DNA from: Finegoldia magna ATCC 53516
GTDB taxonomy: Bacteria > Bacillota > Clostridia > Tissierellales > Peptoniphilaceae
NCBI RefSeq assembly: GCF_000159695.1
Contig: NZ_CM000955.1
Span: 124,001 to 188,000 of the forward strand
Length of the DNA: 64,000 nt
Direction of reading: 5' to 3'
Part shown: positions 1-9,741 of the stretch, piece after piece
How positions within the stretch are numbered: position 1 is the stretch's first letter
Layout of the letters: each line of letters opens with the position of its first letter
Position numbers and translations under genes: made by a program
Notes under the pieces: model-generated
The model's database searches: none
Told to the model about the DNA's origin: nothing
The model's input: only the letters and a program-made list of their open reading frames with translations

Positions 1-1031
1 TTAAAAGGAGCGATTAACTATGAGCTATAACCATCTTACCATAGAAGAGAGATCTTGTATCTATCAATTTTTAAATTTAGGAATGAGTATAAGAAAAATT
101 GCACAAGCACTTAAAAGGTCACCTGGTACAATATCTCGAGAAATTAAAAGAAATTCTTCTAAAATAAAATCCAGTAGAGGAAGTTACACTAAATACTTCC
201 CAATAAAGGCAAATGACAAATATCGTCATAGAAGGAAAGATTGTCATAGGAAAACCAAGTTTTCTAAAGATGTTATTGAGTATTTAACTATAAAAATTAA
301 TGAACATTGGTCACCTGAACAAATATCAAATAGAAATACAAATTCTATTAATCATATACCATCTACATCAACTATATATAGGCTTATACACGCAAAAAAA
401 CTGCCAAAAACCAGTATGGAAAATTTGAGAAGAAAAGGAAGATTTAAAAGACCAGCAGAAAAAAGAGGAAAATTTAACGATAAAGGCAGAACTATTAAGA
501 AAAGACCTAAAGAAATATACAAAAGGCAAGAGCTAGGTCACTGGGAAGCAGATACAGTAGAATCAGGCAGGTTCGATCATAAAAGAAAAAGTGGATACTG
601 TTTCGTAACTTTAGCAGAAAGAAAATCTAGATACTATATAGCAATTCTAGTTGAAAATAGAAAATCAGAAAATGTAACACCTGCAATAATCAATGCACTA
701 AAAGATTTTCCCAAAGAATTAGTGAAAACAATAACTTTTGATAGAGGTAAAGAATTTTCAGAATTTGAGAAAATAGAAAAAGAGTTAGGATGTAAAACTT
801 ATTTTTGTGACCCCTACTGTGCATGGCAAAAGGGTACAAATGAAAATAGTAATGGACTTTTAAGGGAGTTTTATCCTAAGGGTATGGATTTATCGGAAGT
901 AAATATTAATGATTTAAATTATAACTTAAGTTTAATGAATAATAGACCTAGAAAATGTATACAATATAAAACACCTAAAGAAGAACTTTTTGGTTTCTTA
1001 CCATAGGTGTTGCATTTGATTTGACAATTAG
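1..1031 (+). mobile_element. IS30-family insertion sequence, left end outside window
   Basis: One transposase gene fills the segment. About 15 bases after its stop codon comes TGTTGCATTTGATTTGACAA, which is in the right place to be the right terminal inverted repeat. The matching left end must lie before base 1, so the repeat cannot be confirmed here. The element sits at the outer edge of the cargo region. Confidence 0.75.
20..1006 (+). CDS. IS30-family transposase
   Basis: This 328-residue DDE transposase should catalyse cut-out and reinsertion of its own IS. An N-terminal helix-turn-helix (about residues 5-45, with a GTISREIKRN recognition stretch typical of IS30) is followed by an RNase-H-fold core. 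The acidic triad is visible: D178 in HWEADTVES, D241 in TFDRGKEF and E275 in GTNENSNG, giving the DD(33)E spacing of the family. Length is normal and there is no frameshift, so the protein looks intact. A Shine-Dalgarno AAGGAG lies 8 nt before the ATG. It is transcribed against the neighbouring efflux operon. Confidence 0.95.
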   Translation: MSYNHLTIEERSCIYQFLNLGMSIRKIAQALKRSPGTISREIKRNSSKIKSSRGSYTKYFPIKANDKYRHRRKDCHRKTKFSKDVIEYLTIKINEHWSPEQISNRNTNSINHIPSTSTIYRLIHAKKLPKTSMENLRRKGRFKRPAEKRGKFNDKGRTIKKRPKEIYKRQELGHWEADTVESGRFDHKRKSGYCFVTLAERKSRYYIAILVENRKSENVTPAIINALKDFPKELVKTITFDRGKEFSEFEKIEKELGCKTYFCDPYCAWQKGTNENSNGLLREFYPKGMDLSEVNINDLNYNLSLMNNRPRKCIQYKTPKEELFGFLP

Positions 1032-1036
1032 TCAAC

Positions 1037-1078
1037 AAAAAAAGGAGGACTCCTGCACCTTGGCATAAGAAGTCCTCT
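1037..1078 (-). terminator. Rho-independent terminator of the efflux/ECF operon
   Basis: On the minus strand a stem AGAGGACT / AGTCCTCCT with an 18-nt loop is followed by a run of seven T. It is the first terminator after the MATE gene, about 230 nt downstream, and also separates that operon from the IS30 element. Confidence 0.75.
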
Positions 1079-1121
1079 AAAACGAAAGAAACTTGTTCTT
1101 CCTTTAATTATATTTAATTGT

Positions 1122-1223
1122 TTAGACGAGCATATGGAAAGACAAACAGCTATAAAGCTTATAGGAAAAAGGACTATTTTTATTGTGGTTTATTCTTTCA
1201 AATAAATATATAGACTTTTCCAT
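1122..1223 (-). CDS. possible 33-aa peptide gene
   Basis: The 1079-1308 gap between the MATE gene and its terminator has one small candidate ORF, starting MEKSIYLFERINHNKN, with a GGAGGG sequence 7 nt before its ATG. No family is recognised and the peptide has low complexity at its C-terminus. It would be the last gene of the ECF/ABC/MATE operon. The only support is the ribosome-binding site; it may be non-coding 3' UTR. Confidence 0.2.
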   Translation of the reverse strand: MEKSIYLFERINHNKNSPFSYKLYSCLSFHMLV

Positions 1224-1308
1224 TTCTATCCCTCCATTTTATAGCTAACTATTTTCCATAAATTAAGTCCTTCTAATGTTTCAAATTCTAAACACCTAAT
1301 AAGAAATT

Positions 1309-2661
1309 TTACGCTTGAACTTTTTCTTTCCCCATTTTATTCAGTTCCGCAATCATCATGAAAACGCCAACAACAATCATAATGAAATCAACAAGTGGCT
1401 GTGTAAACCAAACAGCTTTTACTCCAAATATCATTGGCAATAAAATCATGGCAGGAACAAACAAAAACAGTTGTCTAAGCATTACGATTATCCCAGCTTT
1501 CTTTCCGTTTCCGATTGATTGGAAGAAAGTAACAGTCATAACCATTACTCCATACAAAATAAATACGGAATAGAACAATCTAAAGTTTCCAACACCCTGT
1601 GCAATGATGTTTGCTTCTACACCGAATAAAGATAGTATTTGACTTGAAAGCAATAAAGACGGAATCCAAAAGATTGCTGCAAGAACTAAACCGCCAATAG
1701 AAAAGACCTTCATAGCCTGTCTTACTCTGTCATACTGCTTTGCTCCAAAGTTTGTTCCAACAACAGGTTGTAAGCCTTGACTCATTCCCCAAAGAGGAAT
1801 AAATGAAAAGGCATATACACGAAGTGATGCCGCCATCAAAATTCCATTGGTATCTCCGCCATACTTAAATGCCATTTTATAGAGCATAGTCTGTTGAATC
1901 ATAAACAAAAGCTGCATCATCATAGCGGATGAACCGACAGAAAACATTTCTTTTTTAATTTCCGCATCAGACTTTATCTTATGGATTTTAACAACTTTAC
2001 TCTTTTTCAAGAAATAATGTAGTGTTGCCACTGCCTGAACAAATTGTGCTGTGATGGTTGCAAGGGCAGCACCTTCAATCGCATATTCACCCATAACTGT
2101 CATTAAAATCGGATCAAGAATGATATTCAGTAATGCTCCAAGTCCCATAATCGTCATAGCTTTTTTCATCAGTCCTTCGCCACGCATAACCATGTTTGCG
2201 GACTGTGTGAAGTTTACAAATAGAGAACCTATAAAAATTACTCTAAGGTATCTAATACCATAGGCTTTGATTTCACCCGTTGCACCGACCATATCTAAAA
2301 AATGCGGAGCAAGAAGTATTCCTCCAACTGTAATAATTACAGAGAAGAAAATCACCCAATAGATTAGGTTACCCATAATTTTATCTACAGTTTTTTGATC
2401 CCCTTTACCGATTGCTCTTGAAAGTACAGATGCAGAACCTACACCAAGTAAAGTTGAAACACCGCTGTTGAAAAAGGTAAGTGGCATTGCGACACCACAG
2501 GCAGTCATTGCTGTCTGTCCTATAATTTTCCCTGCAAATATTCCGTCCATTAACGGATACAGACCGATAACAATCATTCCGATAACTGCCGGAATAGATA
2601 ACTGAAAGAGTAAATCTATCGGTCTTTTTGTTAATAATTGTTCTTTCATATCTTGTTTCAT
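1309..2661 (-). CDS. MATE-family multidrug/cation antiporter
   Basis: This 450-residue inner-membrane protein of the MATE (NorM/DinF-like) family would export drugs or metabolites in exchange for Na+ or H+. About twelve hydrophobic segments in two repeated halves span the whole length, and the early PAVIGMIVIGLYPLMDGIFAG stretch is typical of the first helix pair. Length is normal for the family. A GGAGAAGGCA ribosome-binding site precedes the ATG. It is the last recognised gene of an operon with two half-ABC exporters and an ECF transporter under a TetR regulator. The substrate cannot be read from sequence. Confidence 0.92.
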   Translation of the reverse strand: MKQDMKEQLLTKRPIDLLFQLSIPAVIGMIVIGLYPLMDGIFAGKIIGQTAMTACGVAMPLTFFNSGVSTLLGVGSASVLSRAIGKGDQKTVDKIMGNLIYWVIFFSVIITVGGILLAPHFLDMVGATGEIKAYGIRYLRVIFIGSLFVNFTQSANMVMRGEGLMKKAMTIMGLGALLNIILDPILMTVMGEYAIEGAALATITAQFVQAVATLHYFLKKSKVVKIHKIKSDAEIKKEMFSVGSSAMMMQLLFMIQQTMLYKMAFKYGGDTNGILMAASLRVYAFSFIPLWGMSQGLQPVVGTNFGAKQYDRVRQAMKVFSIGGLVLAAIFWIPSLLLSSQILSLFGVEANIIAQGVGNFRLFYSVFILYGVMVMTVTFFQSIGNGKKAGIIVMLRQLFLFVPAMILLPMIFGVKAVWFTQPLVDFIMIVVGVFMMIAELNKMGKEKVQA

Positions 2662-2687
2662 TGCCTTCTCCTCTCTTAGACCAATTT

Positions 2688-4433
2688 TTATATAATTTTT
2701 AGTCCTTTATTTTTTTCTTGGAGCTCTACCATATTTTTATAAATCCCATTTAAAGCAATTAGCTCATTATGGGTTCCTTGTTCTGCAATATTCCCTTCCT
2801 TGATTACAATAATACTATCGGCATCTCTAATAGTATTTAATCTATGGGCGATAACTAATAATGTTTTATTCTTTACCAATTCACTGATTGCTTCCTGTAT
2901 ATAGCTTTCATTGTCCACATCAACACTTGCTGTTGCCTCGTCAAGAATTACAATAGGAGCATCTTTTAATATGCAGCGAGCAATAGAAATTCTTTGCTTT
3001 TCACCACCGGATAGAGTTGCTCCTCCTTCTCCAATCATTGTGTCAAATCCATCAGGAAGTGCCATAATGAAGTCATAGCATCTTGCTTTTTTTGCGGCTT
3101 CTATAACTTCTTCTTTCGTCGCATTTTCTTTCCCCATGGCAATATTATTAAAAATCGTATCTTGGAATAAATACACTCTTTGGAAAACCATACTAATTTC
3201 CGACATCAATTCAGATAGTGAAACATCCTTTATATTCACTCCTCTAATCAAAATTTCACCGGAGTCTACATCCCAAAATCTCGCTAAAAGGTTGGCTACT
3301 GTAGATTTTCCTCCACCAGATGGTCCAACTAAAGCTGTCATTGTATTCTTTTTCATTTCAAAATTCATATCATGCAAAACCTCTTTTTCTCCATAAGAAA
3401 ATTTCACATGATTAAAACTAATTTCCGGCTCACCAAACCTAGCCTTTAAGATATGTTTTTTACCTGTATCCTGTAGTTCTGTCTCGTTTAATAATTCTTC
3501 AATACGATCTAAAGCAGCATTCATAACTGTTAGCCTACTTGCTTCTCCATAAAGAGTTTTTAATGGACTAAATAAGTCAAATACAAATAGTATCAGTCCT
3601 AACACATAAGGAAGTTTCAACATTCCTTGTAAATGAAGATACAAAGCAAGTGCCAAAATAAATGTAATTCCGATACCATAAATGATGTTCAATCCGCTTG
3701 TCCAAGGTGTCATCTTCTTTTCAAACTTTATAGAAGTGTCTCTTGATGAAGCAAAGCTGTCTGTAAGAGCCTTTGAATTGTCTCCTAAAAGGTTATAGCT
3801 TTTGATTACACTAATTCCTTCTGCAAATGACAAAACTGCATCTGTTAGCTTCTCTCCTTGCTCTTGCCTGATAACAGCTTCAGATAAAGACATTTTATTC
3901 ATTCTGCTTGCAAGTAATGTTGCTATTAGAGTTACACACACAGACACAAGACCTATTCTATAATCCAAAACAAACATGAATATAGTAAGCACAACGGTTG
4001 AAAGCACATAACTCATCATATTAGCTATGGTACTCATGGATACTTCCTCAATGAATGCCATATCTGAACTTAAAACAGAATTGATTTTTCCTAAATTTCC
4101 TGATGTGAAATATCCCATAGGAAGTTTTCTAAGGTGATTTCCAAGCTCCATCCTTTTGTCTGCAAAAATCAGAAAGCCGGCTGCACTTTGCAATTTATCG
4201 CTTAAGAAATGAACCACCGCTTGTAATAAAACCACTAAAACAAGTCCTATTCCTACATATAGAAAAGTTTTGGAGGTATTCGTTTTTTCATAAAATCCTA
4301 TCAAAACGGTAAATGCAATAAATATAGGCATTTTACTTAATATGGATTCAACGAAGGCAAAAACAAATGCCCCTTTAATTCTATTTTTATACTTTCCTGA
4401 CAAGTTTAAAATTCTTGATATTAGCTTAAACAT
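2688..4433 (-). CDS. half-ABC exporter, second subunit of pair
   Basis: A 581-residue permease-ATPase fusion: a six-helix transmembrane domain (about residues 1-310) and a nucleotide-binding domain. Walker A GPSGGGKST lies near residue 366, the signature LSGGEKQR near 473 and Walker B with the catalytic Glu (IVILDEAT) near 491; the H-loop is in VIAHRL. All ATPase motifs are intact. The ATG lies inside the end of the preceding exporter gene (8-nt overlap), so the two are translationally coupled and probably form a heterodimer. Similar pairs include IrtAB/YbtPQ-type siderophore importers and drug or peptide exporters; direction and substrate are not resolvable here. Confidence 0.9.
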   Translation of the reverse strand: MFKLISRILNLSGKYKNRIKGAFVFAFVESILSKMPIFIAFTVLIGFYEKTNTSKTFLYVGIGLVLVVLLQAVVHFLSDKLQSAAGFLIFADKRMELGNHLRKLPMGYFTSGNLGKINSVLSSDMAFIEEVSMSTIANMMSYVLSTVVLTIFMFVLDYRIGLVSVCVTLIATLLASRMNKMSLSEAVIRQEQGEKLTDAVLSFAEGISVIKSYNLLGDNSKALTDSFASSRDTSIKFEKKMTPWTSGLNIIYGIGITFILALALYLHLQGMLKLPYVLGLILFVFDLFSPLKTLYGEASRLTVMNAALDRIEELLNETELQDTGKKHILKARFGEPEISFNHVKFSYGEKEVLHDMNFEMKKNTMTALVGPSGGGKSTVANLLARFWDVDSGEILIRGVNIKDVSLSELMSEISMVFQRVYLFQDTIFNNIAMGKENATKEEVIEAAKKARCYDFIMALPDGFDTMIGEGGATLSGGEKQRISIARCILKDAPIVILDEATASVDVDNESYIQEAISELVKNKTLLVIAHRLNTIRDADSIIVIKEGNIAEQGTHNELIALNGIYKNMVELQEKNKGLKII

Positions 4434-6219
4434 TCATTTCACCTGCCTTTCTATCAATTTTCCATTCCTTACTAAATATTGTCGCATTCCATAATTTACG
4501 ATACTCTGCTGATGATTCTAACAAGTCCTTATGTTTTCCATTTGCAACTAAACGACCATGATTCATTACCAATATTTGGTCTGCATCTACAATTGCCGGA
4601 AGTTTATGAGCAATTACAATCAATGTTTTACCTTTTACAAGTTCAGCAATCGCAGCTTCCATCTTTTCTTCATTTTCAGGATCTGCATAGGCTGTTGCCT
4701 CATCAAGTACAACAATCGGTGCATTTTTTAAGATAGCTCTTGCAAGGGATATTCTTTGTCTCTCTCCACCTGATAACATCTTTCCTGCCTCGCCAGCCAA
4801 AGAGTAAATACCATTTGGGAGCTTATCTAAAAATTCCATACACTGAGCTTTCTTTGCAGCTTCTATCACTTCTTCATCGGTAGCTGACAAATTTCCGATA
4901 CGAATATTTTCTAAGAGTGAAGTATTAAATAAATATTGGTCTTGAGATACATAAGAAATCTCTTTATTCAGTGCCTTAAGACTCATATCCTGTAAATTTT
5001 GTCCTCCAATGCTAATGCTTCCCTCTAAAACATCATAGTAATGAATTAAGAGTTTCGCTAAAGTGCTTTTACCTGAGCCTGATTCTCCAACAATGGCTGT
5101 CTTTTCTCCAACTTTTGCTGTAAAGCTCACATTATGAATCACATTTTTAATGTATGTTTCAGGTTGTCCATTCTCTCCCATCTTGCTTAGTTGATAACCA
5201 AATGTAACATTGTCATAGGAAATAGTATGATCTATACCTTTAAACCTGTTTTCACCTTGTTTTAATGGTTCTATATTTAAAGCATCTTCCAATGCAGATA
5301 TTTTATAATTAAGCTGTGGCATTGTTGGTAAAAATCCCAAAGCCTTTAAGAGTGGTAAGCCAATACTCAAAGATAGGCATAATACCAATATCAAATCAGA
5401 AAGACTAACATAGCCCATGTAAGCAAAGTAACCGCCAAGCGGCAATGTTAATATAATCGTGCATGGGAGCAAGGCACTATACAATGCCATCCATGGCCAT
5501 GCAGTCTTATACCAAGCGAGTGCATAATCTCTATAATCTCCAACATCTTTAGAAAATCTTTGATATGATTCCGTTTGCTTGTTAAACACTTTTACTACTT
5601 CCATACCATTCACATATTCAATAATGGTATTATTCATTTTTTCACTCGCCATATAATATGGTCCCATTTTTTTCATTCCTGCGGAATACATAATCATCAT
5701 AGCGACAATGCTTAGTGGAATGGATGCCAAAGACATAAGTGCCAGTCTCCAGTCAACGAAAAACATTGCAATATATACCATTACAGGCACAATTAAATTG
5801 GCAATTCCTTCAGGCAATGAGTGTGCCAAAAGAACTTCCAAACTACCAATATCATCTACATACATCTTTTTAATAGCACCTGTTCCCTTTTCTTCAATAG
5901 CTCCTAAGGGAAGATTCTCCATCTTTTTTTGTAGAGATGTTCTAAGTCCAAATAATGTGTTATATGCTGCCTTATGAGACATATTAAGAGCCAAACCACC
6001 TAATAATGCTTGCAAAACCAAACATATCAAAATACCGGCAAGCAAAATAACTAACCTTGTGAACTCCAAATTTTGTCCTAAAATCAAGGGATTTATAATC
6101 TGATAAGCAAATAGAAATGGCACAACTCCCATAATGACACTTAATAGCATAATAAAACTCGCTAAATGTATTGTTTTCTTATGCGAACCAGCATACTCAA
6201 AAACCTTATTTAACATCAT
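4426..6219 (-). CDS. half-ABC exporter, first subunit of pair
   Basis: A 597-residue fusion of a six-helix membrane domain and an ATPase domain. Walker A GESGSGKST lies near residue 375, signature LSGGERQR near 480, and Walker B IVVLDEAT follows. A GGAGG just before tandem ATG codons sets the start, which overlaps the end of the ECF ATPase gene by 14 nt. It is coupled to the next exporter gene by an 8-nt overlap, and the two products are expected to form a heterodimer. A paralogous pair lies at 13.9-17.4 kb, on the other side of the serine recombinases. Confidence 0.9.
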   Translation of the reverse strand: MMLNKVFEYAGSHKKTIHLASFIMLLSVIMGVVPFLFAYQIINPLILGQNLEFTRLVILLAGILICLVLQALLGGLALNMSHKAAYNTLFGLRTSLQKKMENLPLGAIEEKGTGAIKKMYVDDIGSLEVLLAHSLPEGIANLIVPVMVYIAMFFVDWRLALMSLASIPLSIVAMMIMYSAGMKKMGPYYMASEKMNNTIIEYVNGMEVVKVFNKQTESYQRFSKDVGDYRDYALAWYKTAWPWMALYSALLPCTIILTLPLGGYFAYMGYVSLSDLILVLCLSLSIGLPLLKALGFLPTMPQLNYKISALEDALNIEPLKQGENRFKGIDHTISYDNVTFGYQLSKMGENGQPETYIKNVIHNVSFTAKVGEKTAIVGESGSGKSTLAKLLIHYYDVLEGSISIGGQNLQDMSLKALNKEISYVSQDQYLFNTSLLENIRIGNLSATDEEVIEAAKKAQCMEFLDKLPNGIYSLAGEAGKMLSGGERQRISLARAILKNAPIVVLDEATAYADPENEEKMEAAIAELVKGKTLIVIAHKLPAIVDADQILVMNHGRLVANGKHKDLLESSAEYRKLWNATIFSKEWKIDRKAGEMNV

Positions 6220-7675
6220 TCTCCTCCTTAATCAAAGATTTTTTATTATCCATAAAATCCATAATCACTTGTTCATTTCCTTTTACAGATATTTTTTTAT
6301 AATTTTCACTGCCAATCATTAAAACAGAATGGCAAGTTTTGAATAGTAGTTCCAAGTCATGCGTAATAATGATAAATGGAACTTCCTCTGATTTTTCTGT
6401 AATTAAATCAGATATAATACTCATACTTCTATAATCAAGTCCAGAGGTCGGTTCATCTAAAACTATCAATTTTCGATTGGATAAAAACGAAGTAATAATC
6501 GCAAGTCTTTGTTTTTGACCACCAGACAATTTTTGTGGGTGGCTTACTTTCTTATGCCACAACTTTGTTTTCTTTAAGTAATCTCGTATTTCTTCTAAAT
6601 CACTTTCCGTATTCTTTTCTTTACAAAATATCAGCTCATTTTCCACAGTGTCTAAAAAAATCTGAGCATCAACATCTTGCAAAACTAAATAAGAATTTTT
6701 CAATCGTTCCTTCTTGTTCTTTCCATAATTCACATCTAATCTTTTTTCTGAAAGCCCACACAAAGAATTTGCTAATGTTGTTTTCCCAATTCCATTAGAA
6801 CCAATAATTCCCATGATTTCTTTTTCTTTAATGTCAAAAGTCAAATCTTTTATCAAAGTTCTTTTTCCTTGGTGAATATTTGCATTGTCGACTTTTATAT
6901 AGCTTCTGGTTTTTAATGGCTCTTTTTCCGACACAAGTTCTTTTTCATTTAATGTTCTTAATTCCAGTTCTTTACACTTCCGGTTATCGAGTTCACCTTT
7001 TTTAAAAATATTTTCTACCGTTCCATCTTTCATATAGACAAGACGATCAAAAATATTTTTAAGGTAATACAATCTATGTTCAGCTATTACAATTGTCTTG
7101 CCAATCGCTTTTAACTTAACAAGTATGTTTTCAAATTTCCTTATACTGTCATAATCAAGGCTACTTGAAGGTTCATCGAAAAAGATAATGTCTGTATCAT
7201 AAATAAGTGTTCCTGCTATCGCCACCTTTTGTCTTTCTCCACCAGACAATTCAAAGATAGATTTTTTTCTTATATGACCTATCTCCAGTAAATTTAATGC
7301 TTTATCTACCTTTTCTTTTAATAAGTTCCCATCTAACCCAAGATTTTCTCCTACCAAAGCAACTTCATCTTCAACCACATCGCAAAAGAACTGATCCTTG
7401 GGATTTTGAAATACATTTCCTATATATTTTGCAAGTTCACCTTTCTGATACGAAGAAATTTCTTTTCCCAAAAGCTCAACATTACCTTCTAAATTTCCTT
7501 CGTAAAAATATGGAATGAGTCCATTTAGAAGTCTTAAAAATGTTGTTTTCCCACATCCTGAAAGACCTGTTAATACAACTATCTCTCCTTTTTTTACAGA
7601 CAGTTTTAAGTCTTTTAGTACTAAGTCCTCTCCGTATGAAAATTTGCGTATATTTGCTTCTAACATATTTTCCAT
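6206..7675 (-). CDS. ECF transporter double ATPase (EcfA1-EcfA2 fusion)
   Basis: This 489-residue protein has two ABC ATPase domains in one chain, powering an energy-coupling-factor vitamin or metal importer. Domain 1 carries Walker A GLSGCGKTT and signature LSGGERQK; domain 2 carries GSNGIGKTT and LSGGQKQR; each has its own Walker B (IIFFDEP, LIVLDEP). Most ECF systems use two separate ATPases, so the fusion removes the need for heterodimer assembly. The gene overlaps ecfT by 16 nt and the next exporter by 14 nt, so expression is tightly coupled. Confidence 0.92.
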   Translation of the reverse strand: MENMLEANIRKFSYGEDLVLKDLKLSVKKGEIVVLTGLSGCGKTTFLRLLNGLIPYFYEGNLEGNVELLGKEISSYQKGELAKYIGNVFQNPKDQFFCDVVEDEVALVGENLGLDGNLLKEKVDKALNLLEIGHIRKKSIFELSGGERQKVAIAGTLIYDTDIIFFDEPSSSLDYDSIRKFENILVKLKAIGKTIVIAEHRLYYLKNIFDRLVYMKDGTVENIFKKGELDNRKCKELELRTLNEKELVSEKEPLKTRSYIKVDNANIHQGKRTLIKDLTFDIKEKEIMGIIGSNGIGKTTLANSLCGLSEKRLDVNYGKNKKERLKNSYLVLQDVDAQIFLDTVENELIFCKEKNTESDLEEIRDYLKKTKLWHKKVSHPQKLSGGQKQRLAIITSFLSNRKLIVLDEPTSGLDYRSMSIISDLITEKSEEVPFIIITHDLELLFKTCHSVLMIGSENYKKISVKGNEQVIMDFMDNKKSLIKEENDVK

Positions 7676-8373
7676 ACACTCACCAAAACCAAAATTATTC
7701 CAATCATTAACATTACAATATCGATAAAAGTAAATTTTACATCATGAAAACTTGTTTTTTTACCATCATATTCAATGCCTTTTGATATGATTGAACAAGT
7801 TAAGGTATCGCTTATATCTATGCACTTATACATAAGAGGAACAAAATATAATTCAAATGTTTTAATTGGTTTGAAAATACTTGCTTTAAATCCTCTAATT
7901 TTCATGCCATTGTTTATTTCCTTCATCCTAATAGAAATTTCCGGAATAAAACGAAAAAACAGTGTGATTCCTATACCTATTCCACCATCAATACCAATTT
8001 TTCTAAATGCAGCAATTAGATGCGAAGAACTATATGAAGACAGCACTTTTCCCAAAATGAAAAGTGGAGCAAATTTCAACACTATAAGTAGCATTGTATA
8101 TATAGAACCAACCAAAACATTTCCTAAGTGGGGTTTCAGCAAATAAATAAGCCCCCATACTATAAGCAATGAACATATCGTTCTAAATGCCTTTCTTATA
8201 GAAAATAAGAATAGTAGTCCTAAGACAAAAATAAGGGAAAATAAATATTGTGATTGCTCTCCAACAGTTAGAATAACTGAAAATAGTAAAATCAACCCAA
8301 CTATAGTAAGTGGGTTGATTTTATCTAATAGTTGGTACCCTTCTATATAGTTTTTTTCACCTTTACAAAACAC
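7660..8373 (-). CDS. ECF transporter transmembrane protein EcfT
   Basis: This membrane scaffold couples the ATPase to the substrate-binding S component (CbiQ/EcfT family). Several hydrophobic helices are followed by a cytoplasmic coupling region that includes KIRGFKASIF. A GTG at 8373 is chosen as start: AGGAAG lies 7 nt upstream and the start overlaps the stop codon of the S gene, giving 237 residues. The open frame continues 24 codons further upstream, but that part lies inside the S gene. Short extracellular loops and the gene order S-T-A are typical of a dedicated (group I) ECF system. Confidence 0.85.
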   Translation of the reverse strand: MFCKGEKNYIEGYQLLDKINPLTIVGLILLFSVILTVGEQSQYLFSLIFVLGLLFLFSIRKAFRTICSLLIVWGLIYLLKPHLGNVLVGSIYTMLLIVLKFAPLFILGKVLSSYSSSHLIAAFRKIGIDGGIGIGITLFFRFIPEISIRMKEINNGMKIRGFKASIFKPIKTFELYFVPLMYKCIDISDTLTCSIISKGIEYDGKKTSFHDVKFTFIDIVMLMIGIILVLVSVWKIC

Positions 8374-8980
8374 TTTTTTTCTTCCTGTTGCTAAAGAATT
8401 TGTTGTAAATATATGTTCCAAAATTAGCACCAATAATTGATGCAACGATTGCGATCACTACGCAAATTGCAATGTTTTTAGGGGTGTAAAAATTATAAAG
8501 AAATGTTGCATAGTCTGTTGTAAACATCTTAGGGAATTGTTTTGTAAGACCTTCTACTCCAAATACGAATGTGAAATACATCGCATGAAGCGAATATATA
8601 AACATACCAGCACCAAAACCAAGTCCTACTTTCATATTATTGCCTGAGTAATTTTCCTTTTTACCAATCACAAGCTCTGCTAATATTCCTGCAATTGCAC
8701 AAACTACTATTACAGGCCACATTCCCATAAGAGCATAGAACACGCCGAGTAATAAGAAATATAAGAATGCTGTTCCTCTTTGTGCGACTTGTTTACACAT
8801 TATTACAAAAACTGGTGCGGCAATAATTGTTGCAAGTGCCGATGATAAATACAAACTCGGAATCATTCCAAAAGAAGCTGTCAAAAATCCTAATCCCATC
8901 GTAAGAACAAATCCAATAACAGAAAATACTGCTATTTTTACAATACCTTTTAAATTCATTTTTCTCCTCCTTGAATACAT
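8363..8980 (-). CDS. ECF transporter S component, MptD/Trep_Strep family
   Basis: A 205-residue, highly hydrophobic protein with about six helices and a basic C-terminus (YNKFFSNRKKK). Its pattern fits the MptD-like 'Trep_Strep' S components that bind an unknown small substrate. A GGAGG 6 nt before the ATG supports the start. It is the first gene of the seven-kilobase operon, and a palindrome identical to the tetR operator lies 62 nt upstream, so TetR should control the operon. Substrate unknown; MptD-type S components often travel with drug-type ABC exporters, as here. Confidence 0.82.
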   Translation of the reverse strand: MYSRRRKMNLKGIVKIAVFSVIGFVLTMGLGFLTASFGMIPSLYLSSALATIIAAPVFVIMCKQVAQRGTAFLYFLLLGVFYALMGMWPVIVVCAIAGILAELVIGKKENYSGNNMKVGLGFGAGMFIYSLHAMYFTFVFGVEGLTKQFPKMFTTDYATFLYNFYTPKNIAICVVIAIVASIIGANFGTYIYNKFFSNRKKKSVL

Positions 8981-9041
8981 ATAATATTTTTTCTCTGCTT
9001 ATAAAGCAGCATGTTGCCAATTTGTATAAAATTAAATCTTT

Positions 9042-9060
9042 AATATAACTAAGTTATATT
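9042..9060. promoter_or_regulatory. TetR operator 1 (ECF/ABC/MATE operon)
   Basis: Perfect 9-1-9 palindrome AATATAACT-A-AGTTATATT, located between the end of tetR and the ECF S gene. The same arms occur at 9742-9760 in the tetR promoter. Position and duplication indicate that the TetR product represses both its own gene and the transport operon. Confidence 0.8.
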
Positions 9061-9082
9061 TGATGCAAAAAAATTTTCCATT

Positions 9083-9721
9083 TTACAAACCTCTTATTTT
9101 GCCCCATCCTTCATTAAAGAATTTTGAAATTAGTTTGGCATTTAATTCTACTTCTTCTCTGCTTTTAGAATGAACAGCAACTTCAGATAAAGCATAATAA
9201 TATGCATGGTTAATTAAGTGAATTCCCATATCGGTTATTACACTACCGACACCATCTTCACCATAAATCATGCTTAATATTTTGATGTGATTTTTATCTT
9301 CTATTTCCACGAGTTCATCTAAAAAATTACTGTATTTTGTTCCATAAGAACCAAACACTAATAACTCAAACGCATCTTTATTTTCAAAAAAATACAAGAC
9401 CATCTTAACAGCACCATGTGCTTTAGAGTCTAAAATTTTATAAATGGTTTCTTTCCCAAGCGGAACTTCCTTTTTATATGTCTCAAAACTCTCATCCTCA
9501 TACATAGCATAGTATTTTCGTATTTGGCTTACAATCGGCTCAACTAACTCAGAAAAAAGTGCTTCCTTATCCTCAAAATGACCATAAAACGCCCCAGTAG
9601 TAACACCTGCTTCTTTGCAAATAGCTCTTAAATTTGCCTTTTCAAATCCTTGTTCTTTGAAAATTTTCTTACCGCTATTAAGAATCCTATTATGAGTTAC
9701 TTCATAATCTCCGTTTGCCAC
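9083..9721 (-). CDS. TetR-family transcriptional repressor
   Basis: A 212-residue regulator: N-terminal helix-turn-helix (KIFKEQGFEKANLRAICKEA, then GAFYGHFEDKEALF) and a helical ligand-binding domain. The start chosen is the GTG at 9721, which has GGAGGG 6 nt upstream; the frame extends further but that part covers the promoter. It probably senses a drug or metabolite exported by the adjacent ABC/MATE genes and releases the two palindromes at 9042 and 9742. Transcribed in the same direction as its target operon but from its own promoter. Confidence 0.9.
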   Translation of the reverse strand: MANGDYEVTHNRILNSGKKIFKEQGFEKANLRAICKEAGVTTGAFYGHFEDKEALFSELVEPIVSQIRKYYAMYEDESFETYKKEVPLGKETIYKILDSKAHGAVKMVLYFFENKDAFELLVFGSYGTKYSNFLDELVEIEDKNHIKILSMIYGEDGVGSVITDMGIHLINHAYYYALSEVAVHSKSREEVELNAKLISKFFNEGWGKIRGL

Positions 9722-9741
9722 GATTTGCCCTCCTTTCTTCA

